Shown here piece by piece: positions 42,489 to 52,023 of a stretch of DNA of 58,587 bases. The DNA is taken from positions 1 through 58,587 of the forward strand of contig NZ_MJEI01000071.1 in assembly GCF_002095395.1 (NCBI RefSeq). Reading direction: 5' to 3'. The translations under genes and the position numbers were made by a program. Position 1 is the stretch's first letter; every line of letters starts with the position of its first letter. The notes under the pieces were generated by a model. It saw only the letters and a list, made by a program, of their open reading frames with translations. It was not told where the DNA came from and made no database searches. The DNA is from Williamsia sp. 1135. GTDB lineage: Bacteria; Actinomycetota; Actinomycetes; Mycobacteriales; Mycobacteriaceae.

Positions 42489-43640
42489 ATGAGTATCACC
42501 GCGGTCGTGCTGCTGATAGTCGGTCTGGCCATCGGATTCGCGCTCGGCTGGCTGGTCCACGCCGGTCGGACCGGCACCGAACTGGCCGTGGCGCGCGCCG
42601 AGGCCGATGCGGCCCACGCCAATCACGACCTGCTCGTCCGGTCGCTGTCGGCCGCGAGTGAGGACGCCGCCCGTCGACAGTCCGGCGCCATCGGCCAGCA
42701 GGTCTCCCACATCGTCACCCCACTCCGGGAAACGCTGGACACCCTCGCCGGGGAGCTGCGCCGCACCGAGCGCAACCGCATCGCGGCCTACGCCGGCCTG
42801 ACCGAACAGGTGTCAGGGATGCGCGAGACCTCCGCTCACCTGGGGTCGCAGGCCGAGCAGCTGGCAGGCGCCCTGCGGTCGCCGCAGGCCCGGGGCAGGT
42901 GGGGTGAACTGCACCTCGAGCGCGTCATCGAAGCGGCCGGCCTGCAACGGCACTGCGATTTCACCAGCCAGGTCAGCGGGATCACGAACGACTCGTCCAA
43001 GGTTCGCCCCGACCTCGTGGTCCATCTGGCAGGTGGCCGCGACGTGGTGATCGACGCGAAGGTGCCCCTGTCTGCCTACCTCGAAGCCTCCGACAGCACT
43101 GACCCCACCATCCGCGCACAGGCGTATCGGGCCCATGCCCGGGCGCTGCGCGGCCACGTGCTGCAGTTGTCCTCCAAGGCCTACTGGGAAGCATTGCGAC
43201 AGTCACCGGAGTTCGTCGTCCTGTTCGTCCCGGGTGAGGCGATCCTGGAGATGGCGTGCCGGGCCGACCCCGATCTCATCGAATACGGCTTCACCCACAA
43301 TGTGGTGATCGCGACACCGACCAATCTGGTCGCGTTGCTGCGCACGATTGCACTCGGGTGGCGGCACGAAGCACTCACCAGAGACGCTCAGCAGATCCAC
43401 CAGCTCGGAAAAGAGCTCTACCAGCGGATCGGTCTGGTCACCCGCCACCTCGACAAGCTGGGCGAATCGCTGGGCAAGGCGGTCGAGTCGTACAACTCGG
43501 CGATCGGCACCATCGACTCGAGGGTCACCGTCACCGCCCGCAAGCTCTCCGAGCTGGACGCGTTCTCCGACTTGGACGATCTGGACCCGCCGGTGGCCAT
43601 CGACGTCGCCCCCAGGCGTGCGGAATCGCGCGTCAACTGA
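42489..43640 (+). CDS. rmuC: DNA recombination protein RmuC
   Basis: A 383-residue protein. An N-terminal membrane helix (AVVLLIVGLAIGFALGWLVH) is followed by a coiled coil up to about residue 130 and the nuclease-like RmuC core (RGRWGELHLERVIEAAGLQR, DLVVHLAGGRDVVIDAKVPL, EFVVLFVPGEAILEMA, GFTHNVVIATPTNLVALLRT). RmuC limits inversions at short repeats and is thought to cut DNA structures. It lies 30 bp after ogt in the same direction and may be co-transcribed with the repair genes. Confidence 0.93.
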   Translation: MSITAVVLLIVGLAIGFALGWLVHAGRTGTELAVARAEADAAHANHDLLVRSLSAASEDAARRQSGAIGQQVSHIVTPLRETLDTLAGELRRTERNRIAAYAGLTEQVSGMRETSAHLGSQAEQLAGALRSPQARGRWGELHLERVIEAAGLQRHCDFTSQVSGITNDSSKVRPDLVVHLAGGRDVVIDAKVPLSAYLEASDSTDPTIRAQAYRAHARALRGHVLQLSSKAYWEALRQSPEFVVLFVPGEAILEMACRADPDLIEYGFTHNVVIATPTNLVALLRTIALGWRHEALTRDAQQIHQLGKELYQRIGLVTRHLDKLGESLGKAVESYNSAIGTIDSRVTVTARKLSELDAFSDLDDLDPPVAIDVAPRRAESRVN

Positions 43641-43789
43641 CGCACATTGTGCGGATCCAGTCGCGTTCGGGTACCTGAGCCAAGCAACTTGGAAGCATTG
43701 GCGGTGAGGTTCCATGCGAACTTCAAGCCCATTCCAAGCGGTACACGACAACCTGATTCCAGTCGCCCTTCACCCCTGGAGTCAGTCAC

Positions 43790-44290
43790 ATGTCTGTCAG
43801 CCGCTCAACCGCCACCGCCACCGCCCGCATCAGCCCGTCCGGATGCGTCGTCGGAGGCTGGCTCCTCACCACGGCGGCGGTCGGCGGATTCGCCTTCGTC
43901 GCAGGTGACAACATCCAGAGCACCATCGACACCCCGACCCCCATGCCAGCGGTCGCGTCCATCGAGGCACCGGCCCTTTCTCAAGGGTCCGCCGTCGCCG
44001 TGTATCTGCCCACCCGCGCCGGAGCGCTCTCAGACGGCCGCGTCACCGTGGCCGTCACCACACCCGCGCAGGTGCAGTCCCTCCCCGCGGACATCGCCTG
44101 CGGCCTGAACCAGCGAGCCGGCCTCTCCATCTCCCGGGTCCACGCCCCTGATCGGGCGGCACACTCCTCGAACAGTCGCGGACCGGCCAGTGTGGCCCGG
44201 GTCAGCGCCACGGCATGCAGACTTGCCGCCACGCAGGCGACTCCCGCCAAACCCGCGATCAAGGCCGCCTCCGCAGCCTCCGGCCACTGA
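43790..44290 (+). CDS. Hypothetical protein with one membrane helix
   Basis: A 166-residue frame with one strongly hydrophobic stretch (GGWLLTTAAVGGFAFVAGDN) at residues 23-42, followed by an Ala/Val-rich part (IEAPALSQGSAVAVYLPTRA) that could be a small beta domain outside the membrane. I do not recognise it. Third-position GC is high as in real genes, but an overlapping minus-strand frame (43981-44418) is also open, so strand choice rests on the anchor-like N-terminus and the direction of its neighbours. The last 40 residues look random. Confidence 0.4.
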   Translation: MSVSRSTATATARISPSGCVVGGWLLTTAAVGGFAFVAGDNIQSTIDTPTPMPAVASIEAPALSQGSAVAVYLPTRAGALSDGRVTVAVTTPAQVQSLPADIACGLNQRAGLSISRVHAPDRAAHSSNSRGPASVARVSATACRLAATQATPAKPAIKAASAASGH

Positions 44291-44418
44291 TTGCGCAGAG
44301 CGACGAAACGCTGACCCGCGGATCTTCCATCGACGCGACCGCCGCGCGTTCCGATGCGTCTGGCGTCCCCACTGCGTTCGTTACCCGGATTCTCAGCATT
44401 TACCGGTACGGTCAACAT

Positions 44419-45237
44419 GTGATTTCTGGCCCGCGCTCACGCTCGGGGGTACCCCTCGACGAGCAATCCGCACTTCCCACCGCACCTGGCGTGCCCTGGT
44501 GGGGTGCGGTTCTGATCGCCGTAGGTCTGACCACTGTCGGTGCGGTCATCGCTGTGTCCGGCGATGAGACCAACCTCGGGTTCTCGTTCAAGGCCCTGTA
44601 CTTCGTGGGTTGCATCGCCGCGGTCCTCGCCGTTCGCCGCCGAGCACTCTTCACCGCCGTCGCCCAGCCGCCGCTGGTGCTGTTCGGAGTCGCGGTCATC
44701 GCGCTGTACTTCCTGGTGTCGGACTCCGGCGCGGGCCTGAAGAAGCTCGTCTTCGATGTGGCCCTACCGGTGGCGAAGCTGTTTCCGCTGATGGGATGGA
44801 CCTTCGTGGCTGTGTTCGCCATCGGGGCGGCCCGCTTCTGGTTCACACATCCGAAGAACGCCGGCAAGCCGTCCCCGAGCCGCCGATCGGCGGCGAAGAA
44901 GACGACAGCGGCAAAGTCCGAGTCCACCGCTCGGCCGAGACGCACGAGTTCACCCAAGCCGTCGATGGTCAAAGAGGACGCCTCGAGCACCGCGATCCCG
45001 CCGCGTTCCCGGGCAGGCCAGACCCCGCGTACTCCGCGTCCCCCCGAGCCCCGACTGCGGAACCCTGAACTCGGTGACGAGGTACCCCGTCGCCGTCGAG
45101 CGGCCCCGGAAGCTCCGGAACCGCGCCGCCGGCACGCAGGGTCGTTCGACAATCCACCTCAGCCCGGTGCACGCGCCTACCGCAGCCCGGACGGTTACGA
45201 GCCGGCACCACGCCTGCGCCATCGCGACCCGCACTGA
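44419..45237 (+). CDS. DUF6542 domain membrane protein
   Basis: A 272-residue protein started at the GTG at 44419. Residues about 20-150 hold four membrane helices in the DUF6542 pattern (PWWGAVLIAVGLTTVGAVIA, LGFSFKALYFVGCIAAVLAV, LVLFGVAVIALYFLV, LFPLMGWTFVAVFAIGAARF). The C-terminal 120 residues are a charged Pro/Arg-rich cytoplasmic tail with repeats of RRR and PEP. This family occurs in mycolic-acid actinobacteria, but its function is not known. No ribosome site is visible, so translation could be leaderless. Confidence 0.8.
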   Translation: MISGPRSRSGVPLDEQSALPTAPGVPWWGAVLIAVGLTTVGAVIAVSGDETNLGFSFKALYFVGCIAAVLAVRRRALFTAVAQPPLVLFGVAVIALYFLVSDSGAGLKKLVFDVALPVAKLFPLMGWTFVAVFAIGAARFWFTHPKNAGKPSPSRRSAAKKTTAAKSESTARPRRTSSPKPSMVKEDASSTAIPPRSRAGQTPRTPRPPEPRLRNPELGDEVPRRRRAAPEAPEPRRRHAGSFDNPPQPGARAYRSPDGYEPAPRLRHRDPH

Positions 45238-45257
45238 CCTGACGACAGCCGTCCAGG

Positions 45258-45812
45258 TCATGCCGCGACGTTGCGCTCCAACCACTCCCCGATCAACCTG
45301 GCCGCCGCATCCACGCGGGCGGGCCAATCCATGGCACCCTCGTCTGCGTCGTCGCTGACGACCTTGACGAGCCGGCATGCGACACCGAAATGACTGCACG
45401 CCTGGGCGATGGCAAAGCCTTCCATGTCGACCAGCCCTGCCCTCGCGGCGAGCACATCGCGTTGCACCGGATCAGCGACGAAAGTGTCCCCGGTAGCCAC
45501 TTCGCTGCCGTCCCCACCCGGCAGGTCATACCGGTCGACCACCGGGTAGCCCATGGAGCTCAGCGGCGCGCTGCTGATGTCGTGCTGATGGACCACCGAC
45601 GGGACGTACAGGCCAGCGGTCGCGGGACGCAACGCACCGGCGGTGCCGACGTTGAGCACCGTGAGACGGGACGTATCCGCGTGGTGCGCCAAGGTCTGGG
45701 TCACCGCGATGGCCGCCGAGACCTTCCCGATGCCGCAGATCAGCAGCGGCAGCCGGGTGGGCACGTAGGCAGCCTCGGAGCTGGTGGCCGAGACGACGAG
45801 CACCTCGTTCAC
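45258..45812 (-). CDS. MTA/SAH-type nucleosidase (phosphorylase superfamily)
   Basis: A 184-residue protein with the purine nucleoside phosphorylase fold: LLICGIGKVSAAIAVTQTLA, TVLNVGTAGALRP, GSEVATGDTFVAD, AGLVDMEGFAIAQACSHFGV and VKVVSDDADEGA, where the MEG Glu and the SDD Asp are the usual nucleoside-binding and catalytic residues. Members remove the base from methylthioadenosine, S-adenosylhomocysteine or futalosine. It is short for the family. The GTG start overlaps the stop of the upstream kinase (GTGA), so the two are translationally coupled; a role in nucleoside salvage is likely. Confidence 0.82.
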   Translation of the reverse strand: MNEVLVVSATSSEAAYVPTRLPLLICGIGKVSAAIAVTQTLAHHADTSRLTVLNVGTAGALRPATAGLYVPSVVHQHDISSAPLSSMGYPVVDRYDLPGGDGSEVATGDTFVADPVQRDVLAARAGLVDMEGFAIAQACSHFGVACRLVKVVSDDADEGAMDWPARVDAAARLIGEWLERNVAA

Positions 45813-46576
45813 GCGGCGAGCTCCAGGGTGCGCCGGGCCGCCCTGCCCAATTCGGTGCCGTAACCGGGACCATGCCCGGCGGCGTGGACGGCCAGTGGAT
45901 GCAACTGATGCAGTGGGATGCGGTCCTGCCATCCCGCCCGCAGCCGATGGGCTCTCTGATACCCGTCGATCACTGCCTCGAACTCAGGACAGCCGAAGAG
46001 CGCCAGCATCGCGAGGTCGGTCTCTCGGTGTCCGCCGTGCGCGGCCGGATCGATCATCACCACCCCTTCCGGTGACCACATCACGTTTCCGCTCCACAGG
46101 TCACCATGGATCCGCGCCGCCGGCTCATCGTCGTCGAAGTGCCCAGACGCGATGAGCTCGCAGGCGTCCCGGGTGGCCTCGGCGTCGGAGTGCGTGAGAT
46201 TGCCCGCAGAGACGGCAACGTCGACGAAGGCCAGCACTCGCTGCGCGGCGTAGAACTCGCCCCAGGTAGGCCTCGGGTCTGACGGCATCGCCCTGCTCCC
46301 GATGAACAGCTGGCCGTCGAAACCGGCTGGTGGACTGCCGAACTCAGAGGCACCGGCATCATGCATCCGCGCCAGCGCAGCACCGAAGTCCGCAGCGGCG
46401 ACCGGCGTCGGCGCAGCGGAGCCCACCCGCTCCAGCGTGATGTGCTCAGCCGAGACCTCGAGCACCTGCACCACCGGCGCCCCGGCGTCGCCGAGCCAGC
46501 GCAATCCGGCCGCTTCAGCGGCGAAGAAGTCGGGGTGGGCGCCAGGGCGGCGTTTGACGAATTCTGCGGTGGTCAC
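45809..46576 (-). CDS. Fructosamine kinase/aminoglycoside phosphotransferase-like protein
   Basis: A 255-residue kinase-fold protein if started at the GTG at 46576. Family motifs are [40 protein letters not shown], the phosphate-transfer loop [14 protein letters not shown] with the catalytic Asp, and [18 protein letters not shown] with the metal Asp. Fructosamine 3-kinases start the repair of glycated proteins. The open frame runs further upstream but that part overlaps nadE antisense and has no family similarity. It ends in a GTGA overlap with the nucleosidase gene. Confidence 0.88.
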   Translation of the reverse strand: MTTAEFVKRRPGAHPDFFAAEAAGLRWLGDAGAPVVQVLEVSAEHITLERVGSAAPTPVAAADFGAALARMHDAGASEFGSPPAGFDGQLFIGSRAMPSDPRPTWGEFYAAQRVLAFVDVAVSAGNLTHSDAEATRDACELIASGHFDDDEPAARIHGDLWSGNVMWSPEGVVMIDPAAHGGHRETDLAMLALFGCPEFEAVIDGYQRAHRLRAGWQDRIPLHQLHPLAVHAAGHGPGYGTELGRAARRTLELAA

Positions 46577-46621
46577 CCCTCCAGCGTGCCGGATCACCGT
46601 CGGTCGCACTACCATCGGCTC

Positions 46622-47446
46622 ATGGCCAGCCTGCAGAAGAGCATCATCGCCGAACTCGAGGTGTCCGCGACCATCGACCCCCGGTCGGAGGTGGACCGAC
46701 GCGTCGGCTTTCTCAAGGGGTACCTGACGTCGACCGGGATGAAGGGGTTCATTCTCGGTATCAGTGGCGGACAGGACTCGGCCCTGGCCGGACGTCTGTG
46801 CCAGCTGGCGGTCGAGGCCGTGCGCGCCGACGGTGGCGAGGCGACCTTCCTCGCTGTCCGCCTCCCCTACGGTGAGCAGGCCGACGAAGACGACGCCCAG
46901 ATCGCTCTGCAGTTCATCAAGCCCGACCGCAGCGCGGTCTACAACGTCAAACCGGGCTCCGACTCCACCGCGGAAGAGGTGGTGCAGACGTTGGGTGAGC
47001 CGCTGCTCGATCTGGTCCGCGGCAACATCAAGGCCCGTGAACGCATGGTGCTGCAGTACGCGGTCGCCGGCCAGGAGAACCTCCTGGTGGTCGGTACCGA
47101 CCACGCCGCAGAAGCGGTCACAGGGTTCTTCACCAAGTTCGGGGACGGCGGAGTCGACGTCACACCTCTGACCGGTCTGACCAAAAGGCAAGGCGCACAG
47201 ATACTCTGGCATCTGGACGCACCGAAGTCGGTGACGTCCAAGGTGCCCACCGCCGACCTCGAGGACGACCGCCCGGCGCTGCCTGACGAAGAAGTGCTCG
47301 GGGTCACCTACAGCCAGATCGACGACTACCTCGAAGGCGACCAGGTCGACGACGCCGTCGCCGAACGGATCGAATCACTGTTCGTTCGGACCAGGCACAA
47401 GCGGACCGTGCCGGTCACCCCTTTTGACGAGTGGTGGAAGAGCTAG
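46622..47446 (+). CDS. nadE: Ammonia-dependent NAD+ synthetase
   Basis: A 274-residue enzyme, the length of the E. coli protein. The ATP-pyrophosphatase P-loop is [20 protein letters not shown]; further motifs are [60 protein letters not shown] and [20 protein letters not shown]. It makes NAD+ from deamido-NAD+, ATP and ammonia. There is no glutaminase domain, which differs from the glutamine-dependent NadE of mycobacteria. It is divergent from the kinase gene and its 3' end overlaps the convergent SDR gene by about 30 bp. Confidence 0.95.
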   Translation: MASLQKSIIAELEVSATIDPRSEVDRRVGFLKGYLTSTGMKGFILGISGGQDSALAGRLCQLAVEAVRADGGEATFLAVRLPYGEQADEDDAQIALQFIKPDRSAVYNVKPGSDSTAEEVVQTLGEPLLDLVRGNIKARERMVLQYAVAGQENLLVVGTDHAAEAVTGFFTKFGDGGVDVTPLTGLTKRQGAQILWHLDAPKSVTSKVPTADLEDDRPALPDEEVLGVTYSQIDDYLEGDQVDDAVAERIESLFVRTRHKRTVPVTPFDEWWKS

Positions 47447-48365
47447 AGCTCGAATCAGACGGCGCCGCAAGGTCTTCGAGATTGCGGCCACTGATACGGG
47501 CCAAGTGGTCGAAACGGTTGTTCGCGATCCGCATGACGATCTCGTAGGGCAGCGCGAACTTGCGTGCCACGAAGTAGCCGAACCGGATGTCGAACGACGT
47601 GTACACCATGAACTGGTTCTTGCGGATCCCCGTCAGGATCGCCTCGGCCGCCTTCTCCGGGGAGACCGCGACCTTGTGGAAGTGCCCGATCTCACGCTGG
47701 ATGACCGGATTCTCGCGGTCGAGACCCGCGATGTCGACGGTGCCGACAAGAGGGGTGTCGACGCCACCAGGGCAGACCAGCGACACCCCGATCTTGTGGC
47801 GGCGCAAGTCCATGCGAAGGACCTCCGATACGCCCCGGATTCCGAACTTGCTCGCGCTGTAGGCAGCGTGCCACGGCAATGCCAGCAGCCCGGCCGCCGA
47901 CGAGACGTTCACCAGATGACCGCCGCGGCCCCGTCGCACGATCTGCGGGACGAAGCATTCGATGATGTGGATCGGCCCCATCAGATTGACGTCGACCATC
48001 TTCTTCCAGTGCCGATGCTCGAGGTTTTCTACTGTGCCCCAAGCTGATACACCGGCGATGTTCATGACGACGTCCATCACGCCCACCTCGGCGTCGACCT
48101 GCTGGGCGAACCGGCGGACCCACTCGTAGTCGGACACATCGCCCGCGCGATGGAACAGGATCTTCCCGTCGGCCCGCTTGACCTCGGCGACGGTTTCGTC
48201 GAGATTCTCCGCCGCGATGTCGGTCAGCACGAGGGCCGCGCCATCACGCGCCGCCGCCATCGCAGTCGCCTTGCCGATCCCGCTCCCCGCGCCGGTGATC
48301 AGGACCCGTTTGCCTTGAAGGTTCTTCACGGGCACGCTCATCACCAGGAGATCTTTGATGCTCAT
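47415..48365 (-). CDS. SDR family oxidoreductase
   Basis: A 316-residue short-chain dehydrogenase: coenzyme motif [51 protein letters not shown] with catalytic Ser and Tyr-x3-Lys (YSASK), and [13 protein letters not shown]. The C-terminal third has the basic [20 protein letters not shown] and a Ser-rich tail. This subgroup is common in mycolic-acid bacteria and often acts on lipids or steroids, but the substrate is unknown. A second ATG 24 bases downstream is possible. Its 3' end overlaps nadE. Confidence 0.88.
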   Translation of the reverse strand: MSIKDLLVMSVPVKNLQGKRVLITGAGSGIGKATAMAAARDGAALVLTDIAAENLDETVAEVKRADGKILFHRAGDVSDYEWVRRFAQQVDAEVGVMDVVMNIAGVSAWGTVENLEHRHWKKMVDVNLMGPIHIIECFVPQIVRRGRGGHLVNVSSAAGLLALPWHAAYSASKFGIRGVSEVLRMDLRRHKIGVSLVCPGGVDTPLVGTVDIAGLDRENPVIQREIGHFHKVAVSPEKAAEAILTGIRKNQFMVYTSFDIRFGYFVARKFALPYEIVMRIANNRFDHLARISGRNLEDLAAPSDSSSSSSTTRQKG

Positions 48366-48393
48366 GACTCAACCCTACGGGTAACGTCAGCCC

Positions 48394-49656
48394 TCAGATG
48401 GGTAGTTTGCCGCCAAACATCTGATAGATCACCGAGAGCATCGCCTTGAGAACCTGCGACGAGGCGTCGTTGCCCTCACTCGACAGAAGCCCCTCGATCA
48501 CCTTGGGATCCTTGGTGTCCGAGAGCTCACTCAGCAGCGGCAGGATCGACTGCAACCCGGTGAGGTCGAGTCCCGACTCACCCGTGGCACCCGGCGTCGC
48601 AGGGTCCTGACCTTCGATCGGCAGGCTCGGCAGCCCCAGTCCGGGAACGACCGGCGTGGTCGTGGTGGTCTTGGTGGACGGGGTCGTTGTCGTTCGACCG
48701 GACGTCGACGGTGCCGAGGGTGCGGTGGTGCGCGGTGCCGTGGTCGGGGGTGTCGTGGTCGACGGCGCGGTCGCGGCAGGCGCAGTGGTGGTCGCCGGCG
48801 CAGGGGTGGTGGCGGGCGCAGTGGTCGCCGGCGGTGCGGTGGTCGTGGCCGAGGCCGCCGGGGTCGATCCCGTCAGCAGAAAGCGCAGGATGCCATCGAC
48901 AAGTCCGACGGCGTACTTGAGCTGCCCGTCCTTGCTGGACAGCGTTGCGGCGTCGGTGGGATTGGACAGATTGCCGAGCTCGGCGAACACGTCAGGAACC
49001 TTGGTCAGGTTCACCGCGGCAACGTCGGCGCGGGTTTGCAGACCGTCTTGGGCGCCGGCGTAGTTCGCGGGCACGAGGCCGGCTGCCTTGAACGCATCGC
49101 GCATCTGCTCTGCGGCTTTGCGGCCCGGACCCGACTGGACCTCGTTGACGGTGGCGTCCGGGATCGGCAATTCAGGAACGATGATGTGGAAACCGCTCTT
49201 CGCCGCGTCCGTGCCCGGCGAGGTCGAGTCGGCGTGAATGTTGACGGCGATGTCGGCCTTGGAGGCGTTGGCCGCGTTGGCGCGCTCGTCGATGCATCCG
49301 CCCCACCCGGTGTCGTCTTGGCGACTGAGGACCACCTTCGCGCCCTGGCTCTCCAAACCGGCCTTGACCAGCTGGGTGATGTCCCAGTTGACCGTGTGCT
49401 CGGCGATTCCGTCCGGGCTGGTTGCCCCTGTGGTCTGGCACGGCTTGGTGCTGCCACGACCGTCGGGTACCGGCTTGTTCAGGTCATTGCCTGCTGCCGA
49501 CCCCTGGTGCCCGGGGTCGAGGAAGACGGTCTTTCCTGCCAGCGAATTACCCTGTGCAGGAGCGGGATCGGCCGAGGCCGTGGTGGGCATCGCGATCAGC
49601 GAGGCCGCGAGAGCCAGGCAGGTGAGCCCGGCAACGCGGAGGTCCTTCTTGGTCAC
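48394..49656 (-). CDS. Secreted N-acetylmuramoyl-L-alanine amidase
   Basis: A 420-residue protein. The GTG at 49656 follows AAAGGA and opens a Sec signal peptide (VAGLTCLALAASLIAMPTTA, cleavage after ASA). The Amidase_3 domain has the zinc ligands in VFLDPGHQGSAAG and ADIAVNIHADS, the catalytic Glu in DVFAELGNLSN, and an inserted disulfide-type loop CQTTG...GGCIDERAN. A Thr/Ala/Pro linker (about residues 255-330) precedes a 75-residue C-terminal helical region. It cuts the bond between MurNAc and the peptide stem, like the mycobacterial Ami1/Rv3717 type but with a long linker and tail. Confidence 0.92.
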   Translation of the reverse strand: MTKKDLRVAGLTCLALAASLIAMPTTASADPAPAQGNSLAGKTVFLDPGHQGSAAGNDLNKPVPDGRGSTKPCQTTGATSPDGIAEHTVNWDITQLVKAGLESQGAKVVLSRQDDTGWGGCIDERANAANASKADIAVNIHADSTSPGTDAAKSGFHIIVPELPIPDATVNEVQSGPGRKAAEQMRDAFKAAGLVPANYAGAQDGLQTRADVAAVNLTKVPDVFAELGNLSNPTDAATLSSKDGQLKYAVGLVDGILRFLLTGSTPAASATTTAPPATTAPATTPAPATTTAPAATAPSTTTPPTTAPRTTAPSAPSTSGRTTTTPSTKTTTTTPVVPGLGLPSLPIEGQDPATPGATGESGLDLTGLQSILPLLSELSDTKDPKVIEGLLSSEGNDASSQVLKAMLSVIYQMFGGKLPI

Positions 49657-49702
49657 GGTGTTCCTTTCGGGTGCGTCAACAGACGCAACATCAGTCAAAA
49701 TA

Positions 49703-49722
49703 TTCACTTCAGTAACAGTGAA
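49703..49722. promoter_or_regulatory. Palindrome in the amidase promoter region
   Basis: TTCACT-TCAGTAAC-AGTGAA, a perfect 6-bp inverted repeat with an 8-bp spacer in an unusually AT-rich patch, about 47 bp upstream of the amidase start. It could be an operator. Confidence 0.35.
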
Positions 49723-49856
49723 GCAGTAGTTGAGACTTTTGGGAAATGCTGGACCTGCGGTCTGCAAACCGTTGTGGGGTCGTGATCGGGACGATGCACA
49801 ATCGTGCGGCGCACAACGATGACGGACCGCATTGACGTCGGTACTCTTCAGGATTT

Positions 49857-49919
49857 TTGGCACGCTCGACGGCATCTTTGGCACGCTCGGCGGAGATATT
49901 GGCACGCTCGACGGTTGCC
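49857..49919. repeat. Three tandem 21-bp repeats
   Basis: TTGGCACGCTCGACGG starts at 49857 and 49899, with the one-mismatch copy TTGGCACGCTCGGCGG at 49878. The period is exactly 21 bp, or two turns of DNA, so the copies present the same face of the helix. Unit spacers differ in sequence. Confidence 0.75.
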
Positions 49920-50121
49920 GACCAGGGGCGGTGAGCAGAGCGAACTCGCCCCGCCCGGCGTGCGGCCGCGTTGTCTGGACAGACGAGGAGCGAGCGAAGC
50001 GATGCGAGGAGGAAGGAAGACGACGCGATAGCGGCCGCACGCCCCGCGTAGCGAAGCGGAGCGAAAAAACACAGCGGTGAGACGACCTGGGAACGTAACG
50101 AACACCGAGCCCAAGACCCAC

Positions 50122-51150
50122 CTAACGCACGTACCTCGTGATACTCAGCATCGATTGGGCGTCCACGACATCGTCGGCGCGAGCTTTCTCGAGGGCGGCT
50201 CTCGCTTCCTCTTCGTCGATCCCGGCGCCGATGACGACCAGTTCGGTGCGGCGGGGTTCCTCGGGGTCCCAGGGCTGAGCGTGCACGCTGACGTAGCTCC
50301 CGACGGTGTGCACCACATACTTGCGACGGTGCCGCGCCACGTCGAAGTGGACGAACCCCTTGACCCGGAACACGCCGGTCGGCGGCTGCTCGAGGAACGC
50401 TGCCAGCGCCCGGGGGTTCATCGACGCGGGATCGACGAAGCTGACGGATTGATAGTCGTGGTGCAGGTGGCCACGGTGGTCATCGTCGTCGTCACCGTCG
50501 TCGGCGAGCAGCTCGTCGAGGCCGAGCTGTCGCGGCGCGGAATCGTCGTCGCGCGGCGCGGACTCCAGGTCGGCGAGCAGCGCGAGGTCGACCACCGCAT
50601 CCTGTGTGGCGATGATCGGCGCGCCGGCATTCGCATCCCGGATCAGCACTCGAGCCCGCTCCACCTCGTCAGCGCCGGTGAGGTCGGTCTTGTTCAGGAC
50701 GACGAGGTCGGCGAGTGCGAGGTGCTGATCGATCCGCGGATGCTGCTGCCTCGTCTCTGCGTAGTTACGAGCGTCGACCAGGTACAGCAACCCTCCGTAC
50801 TCGATCCTCGGATTGTCGCTGCCGGCGACCATGCGGATCAGATTGCGGGGTTCGGCGAGACCGCTGGCCTCGACGACGATGAGATCGAGACCGGCGCGTG
50901 GTGTGACGAGTGAGGCGAAGGTGGCGTCGAGGCCGTCGTCGTCGACGGTGCAGCACATGCATCCGTTGCCCAGCGACACGGCGCCATCCACCTGGCCGGC
51001 GACCAGCATGGCATCGATGTTGACCGCTCCGAAGTCGTTGACCACTACCCCGATCCGCAGACCAGACCGTGTTCGCAACAGATGGTTGAGCATCGTTGTC
51101 TTACCGGCACCGAGGAAGCCGGCCACGATCACAACGGGTATTCGTTTCAC
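50122..51150 (-). CDS. CobW/COG0523 family GTPase (metallochaperone)
   Basis: A 342-residue GTPase started at the GTG at 51150. Motifs: Walker [21 protein letters not shown], the metal-binding [12 protein letters not shown] (CxCC), Walker B-like [16 protein letters not shown] and [10 protein letters not shown] histidine/aspartate-rich stretch ([17 protein letters not shown]) precedes the C-terminal CobW_C domain and could bind zinc or another metal. The family delivers metals to client enzymes under limitation. Its start overlaps the trhO stop (GTGA), so the pair is co-translated. Confidence 0.92.
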   Translation of the reverse strand: MKRIPVVIVAGFLGAGKTTMLNHLLRTRSGLRIGVVVNDFGAVNIDAMLVAGQVDGAVSLGNGCMCCTVDDDGLDATFASLVTPRAGLDLIVVEASGLAEPRNLIRMVAGSDNPRIEYGGLLYLVDARNYAETRQQHPRIDQHLALADLVVLNKTDLTGADEVERARVLIRDANAGAPIIATQDAVVDLALLADLESAPRDDDSAPRQLGLDELLADDGDDDDDHRGHLHHDYQSVSFVDPASMNPRALAAFLEQPPTGVFRVKGFVHFDVARHRRKYVVHTVGSYVSVHAQPWDPEEPRRTELVVIGAGIDEEEARAALEKARADDVVDAQSMLSITRYVR

Positions 51151-52004
51151 GACGCCTGACCAGCGAGACAATCGGGGCAGACCACCACCAATTCGCGACC
51201 GCCTGCGTCCGGGTAGTTCGCCACGTTCTTCGTCGGGGCCCCGCACTGGGTGCAGGTGCCGACTACCTTGGCGTGATCGGTGAAGTCGACGCTCATCCGC
51301 TTGTCGAAGACGTAGAGCGAGCCGTCCCACAGTCCGTCGTCGCCGTACCGCTCGCCGTAACGAACGATGCCGCCGTCGAGTTGGTAGACCTCGTTGAAAC
51401 CGCGATTGCGCATCAGTACCGAGAGCACCTCGCACCGCACTCCACCGGTGCAGTAGGTGACCACGGGCTTGTCCTTGAGGTGGTCGTAGTCGCCGCGCTC
51501 GATCAGCTCGACAAAGTCGCGCGTGGTCTCGGTCGGTGGCACGACGGCGTCGCGGAACCGCCCGATCTGCGCCTCGATGGCGTTGCGCCCGTCGAAGAAG
51601 ACGACGTCGTCGCCGCGGTCGGCCACCAGTTCGTGCAGCGACTCCGGGCTCAGGTGAGTTCCACCCCCGACCACACCGCCGGAATCCACGTGCAATTCGT
51701 CGGGCGCCCCGAATGTGACGATCTCAGATCGCACCTTGACGCTCAGGCGTGGGAAGTCATCACCGACGCCGTCGGACCACTTGATGTCGGCGCCGGAGAA
51801 CGCGGCATACGCGCGTGTCCCCCGCACATACCGTTTGACGGCCTTGATGTCGCCGCCGACGGTGCTGTTGATTCCGTGCTCGGAGATGATGATCCGACCC
51901 GTGACCCCGGCCGCTTCGCATAATGTTTGCTGCCATAGCCGGATTGCTTCGGGGTCGGCCAGCGGCGTGAAGACATAGAAAAGCACAATCTTGGGTGTCG
52001 ACAC
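51147..52004 (-). CDS. trhO: tRNA uridine(34) hydroxylase TrhO (rhodanese domain)
   Basis: A 285-residue protein from the GTG at 52004 ([20 protein letters not shown]); an ATG at 52025 is possible but would overlap the divergent lipoprotein start. The N-terminal domain contains [20 protein letters not shown]. The rhodanese domain has the active loop [12 protein letters not shown] with the catalytic Cys, and a C-terminal zinc knuckle [11 protein letters not shown]...CPDC. TrhO makes 5-hydroxyuridine in tRNA wobble position using O2. The link to a CobW chaperone through a GTGA overlap suggests a shared metal or thiol context. Confidence 0.9.
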   Translation of the reverse strand: MSTPKIVLFYVFTPLADPEAIRLWQQTLCEAAGVTGRIIISEHGINSTVGGDIKAVKRYVRGTRAYAAFSGADIKWSDGVGDDFPRLSVKVRSEIVTFGAPDELHVDSGGVVGGGTHLSPESLHELVADRGDDVVFFDGRNAIEAQIGRFRDAVVPPTETTRDFVELIERGDYDHLKDKPVVTYCTGGVRCEVLSVLMRNRGFNEVYQLDGGIVRYGERYGDDGLWDGSLYVFDKRMSVDFTDHAKVVGTCTQCGAPTKNVANYPDAGGRELVVVCPDCLAGQAS

Positions 52005-52023
52005 AGGGGTAAGGGTACTGAAC

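Larger units (their letters stand above)
49657..50121. other. Gene-free stretch of about 460 bp between two minus-strand genes
   Basis: It holds an AT-rich presumed promoter of the amidase with a palindrome TTCACT-N8-AGTGAA at 49703-49722, a three-unit 21-bp tandem repeat at 49857-49919, and from about 49960 to 50075 purine-rich, repetitive text (GAGCGAGCGAAGCGATGCGA, GCGTAGCGAAGCGGAGCGAA). No convincing coding sequence is present, although a minus-strand frame crosses it. Confidence 0.5.

Noticed and set aside
43981-44418. Minus-strand frame of 145 codons opposite the 43790 protein
   Set aside because: It has no recognisable motifs. The plus-strand frame has a signal-anchor-like N-terminus and agrees in direction with its neighbours, so it was preferred at low confidence.
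49848-50114. Minus-strand frame with RRACQ repeats over the 21-bp array
   Set aside because: The protein repeat is a by-product of the 21-bp DNA repeat; composition is Arg/Cys-rich and unlike a real protein.
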